Under the pieces are notes generated by a model, which saw only the letters and a list, made by a program, of their open reading frames with translations, did no database searches and was not told where the DNA came from. 8,076 nt of DNA from assembly GCA_030590715.1 (NCBI GenBank), contig JAUVCU010000057.1, positions 1 through 8,076 of the forward strand, in the 5' to 3' direction. Shown piece after piece: positions 7,450 to 8,076 of the stretch. A program made the translations under genes and the position numbers. Origin of the DNA: Lentisphaeria bacterium. GTDB lineage: Bacteria; Verrucomicrobiota; Lentisphaeria; Victivallales; JAUVCU01. How positions within the stretch are numbered: the first letter of the stretch is position 1; each line of letters begins with the position of its first letter.

Positions 7450-7453
7450 GGAG
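7450..7453 (+). promoter_or_regulatory. Ribosome binding site deciding the STAS-like start
   Basis: GGAG sits 7 bases before ATG 7461. The alternative upstream ATG at 7431 lacks a comparable site and would overlap the short ORF at 7403-7444. Confidence 0.65.
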
Positions 7454-7460
7454 TTTAACA

Positions 7461-7811
7461 ATGCAAGAAATCATTATTCATGTTTTTAATATGGTAGGCA
7501 GCGGATTTTGTGTGGAGGCAGATGACGGTCAGAAAGTGTATGATTTAATTAAGAAAGCGTTACACGAAGGAAGAAAAATTAAACTTTCCTTTCAAAATGT
7601 TGAGATTTTAACCTCCGCCTTCCTCGACACCGCCATTGGACAGCTTTATCGTGATTTTTCGGAAGAAGAAATTAAAAGCAGTTTATCCGTGGAAAATATG
7701 CTACCGGAAGATAAAGCATTGTTGAAAAGGGTAACTGGTACAGCAAAGCTTTACTCTAAAGATCCGGAGGGAATGCAAAAATCCATCAATGAAATATTGG
7801 GCGAGGAATAA
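7461..7811 (+). CDS. STAS-like small protein (DUF4325-type)
   Basis: The 116-residue protein begins MQEIIIHVFNM at ATG 7461. The core KIKLSFQNVEILTSAFLDTAIGQLY resembles DUF4325 (STAS-like) proteins, in which a strand with an acidic or aromatic residue and 'gv..itSsFLD' precedes a helix. STAS domains act as anti-anti-sigma factors or as protein-interaction modules in signalling; whether this one is phosphorylated at the Thr/Ser of ILTSAF is unknown. DUF4325 proteins often occur next to ATP-binding or regulatory partners. Here the neighbour is a small unknown gene starting one base within its stop (TAATG). The link to the defence cassettes is positional only. The extra ten residues from ATG 7431 have no support. 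Confidence 0.68.
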   Translation: MQEIIIHVFNMVGSGFCVEADDGQKVYDLIKKALHEGRKIKLSFQNVEILTSAFLDTAIGQLYRDFSEEEIKSSLSVENMLPEDKALLKRVTGTAKLYSKDPEGMQKSINEILGEE

Positions 7812-8062
7812 TGGCAAAATTCTATAACTCATCCGCCACCGAACTCCATGAGAAGCAGGACTACCAACACATCTATGCCTTCACCGGCACAATTCCAAAA
7901 CCCATTGATTTTAACAATAATATTAGACGCAGATTAACGCTGATTCACGCAGATGCAACCTTAAATCTGCGTGAATCAGCGTTAATCTGCATCTAAAAAA
8001 TAACTGGAAAATGGGATAGTGCCGCCTTCACCAACAAACTATACGGAGATAAACAGTCATGA
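7811..8062 (+). pseudogene. Small unknown gene split by a palindromic element
   Basis: The gene starts with ATG in TAATG behind GAGGA, and its first 37 residues (from MAKFYNSSATELHEKQDYQ through IPKPIDFNNN) look like ordinary protein. The frame then runs into the palindrome (7923-7996), yields an Arg/Leu/Ala-rich stretch, and stops at TAA 7994-7996. After the palindrome the same frame resumes as ITGKWDSAAFTNKLYGDKQS and ends at TGA 8060-8062, overlapping the next ATG. The natural reading is an intact gene of about 60 residues interrupted by the element, leaving a 61-residue altered product. I do not recognise the family. It is probably a partner of the STAS-like gene, judging by the coupled start. 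Because the frame is kept on both sides, a compensating readthrough or an in-frame original cannot be excluded. Confidence 0.6.
7923..7996. repeat. Near-perfect palindrome (32-bp arms)
   Basis: The left arm 7923-7954 pairs with the right arm 7965-7996 with one mismatch (C7928 against A7991) and a 10-base loop (7955-7964). The core phrase ATCTGCGTGAATCAGCGTTAATCTGC is of the kind seen as dispersed intergenic repeats in many bacterial genomes. Here it lies inside a small gene and supplies a stop codon. No T-run follows on the + strand, so it is not a standard terminator. I see no convincing target-site duplication, so movement is inferred. Confidence 0.9.
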
Positions 8063-8076
8063 ATAAAAATAACCTC
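8059..8076 (+). CDS. Start of a further gene, cut by the window edge
   Basis: ATG 8059 overlaps the TGA of the broken small gene (ATGA) and is preceded by GGAG at 8045-8048, 10 bases away. The six visible codons read MNKNNL. Nothing can be said of its function. The overlap suggests it belongs to the same operon. Confidence 0.55.

Noticed and set aside
7431..7460. Upstream ATG 7431 as the start of the STAS-like protein
   Set aside because: It lacks an SD sequence, whereas ATG 7461 has GGAG at a 7-base spacing and begins with the first predicted strand.
7923..7996. The palindrome as a rho-independent terminator
   Set aside because: The stem is far longer than usual, is not GC-rich at the base, and no T-run follows on the + strand; the next gene also begins 63 bases later in apparent operon style.
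7916..8003. AATAA at 7916-7920 and 7999-8003 as a target-site duplication around the palindrome
   Set aside because: The motif is short and AT-rich, and removing the 83 bases between the copies would break the shared reading frame.

Overview
The window looks like part of a bacterial defence island built on a type I restriction-modification locus. All recognisable genes lie on the + strand and are tightly packed, with repeated 1-4 base stop/start overlaps, so one polycistronic unit entering from the left is likely. Clear Shine-Dalgarno sequences precede several starts, which argues for a bacterium using ordinary SD initiation. I cannot name the genus. Base composition is mosaic by eye: the phosphatase/ATPase block (about 584-3315) is very AT-rich, the nuclease/helicase block (3454-7406) is near 50% GC, and the tail is AT-rich again.

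Left edge (1-587): the 3' half of an hsdS specificity-subunit gene. The normal HsdS frame runs from the window edge, but it is interrupted by a TAG at 27-29 where related proteins usually carry Gln in an FRQWF-like motif. The second target-recognition domain and the C-terminal conserved helix are intact after the stop. Cassette 1 (584-3315) follows: a small dual-specificity-type phosphatase overlapping a large RloC/PrrC-type ABC ATPase. The ATPase has a CxxC zinc-hook-like motif and a candidate R-x3-E...H anticodon-nuclease site. Its real start is probably a non-AUG codon inside the phosphatase gene.

Junction (3316-3457): a 12-codon ORF resembling the start of an HsdR protein, then the last 33 codons of a second, diverged hsdS. 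These look like recombination scars. Cassette 2 (3454-7406) starts on the stop of that hsdS remnant: a PD-(D/E)XK nuclease-like protein (HamA/DUF1837-like) and a Ski2-like DEAH helicase, a pair resembling the Hachiman anti-phage system. It ends in another short ORF resembling an HsdR start (7403-7444).

Tail (7445-8076): a STAS-like (DUF4325-type) small protein, then a small unknown gene whose frame is broken by a near-perfect 32-bp-arm palindrome (7923-7996), and the first codons of another gene. The likely logic is that accessory defence cassettes sit between hsdS and hsdR. An RloC/PrrC-type nuclease would punish cells when restriction is inhibited, the nuclease/helicase pair would sense DNA damage or phage DNA, and the damaged hsd genes suggest the RM part itself is eroding here.
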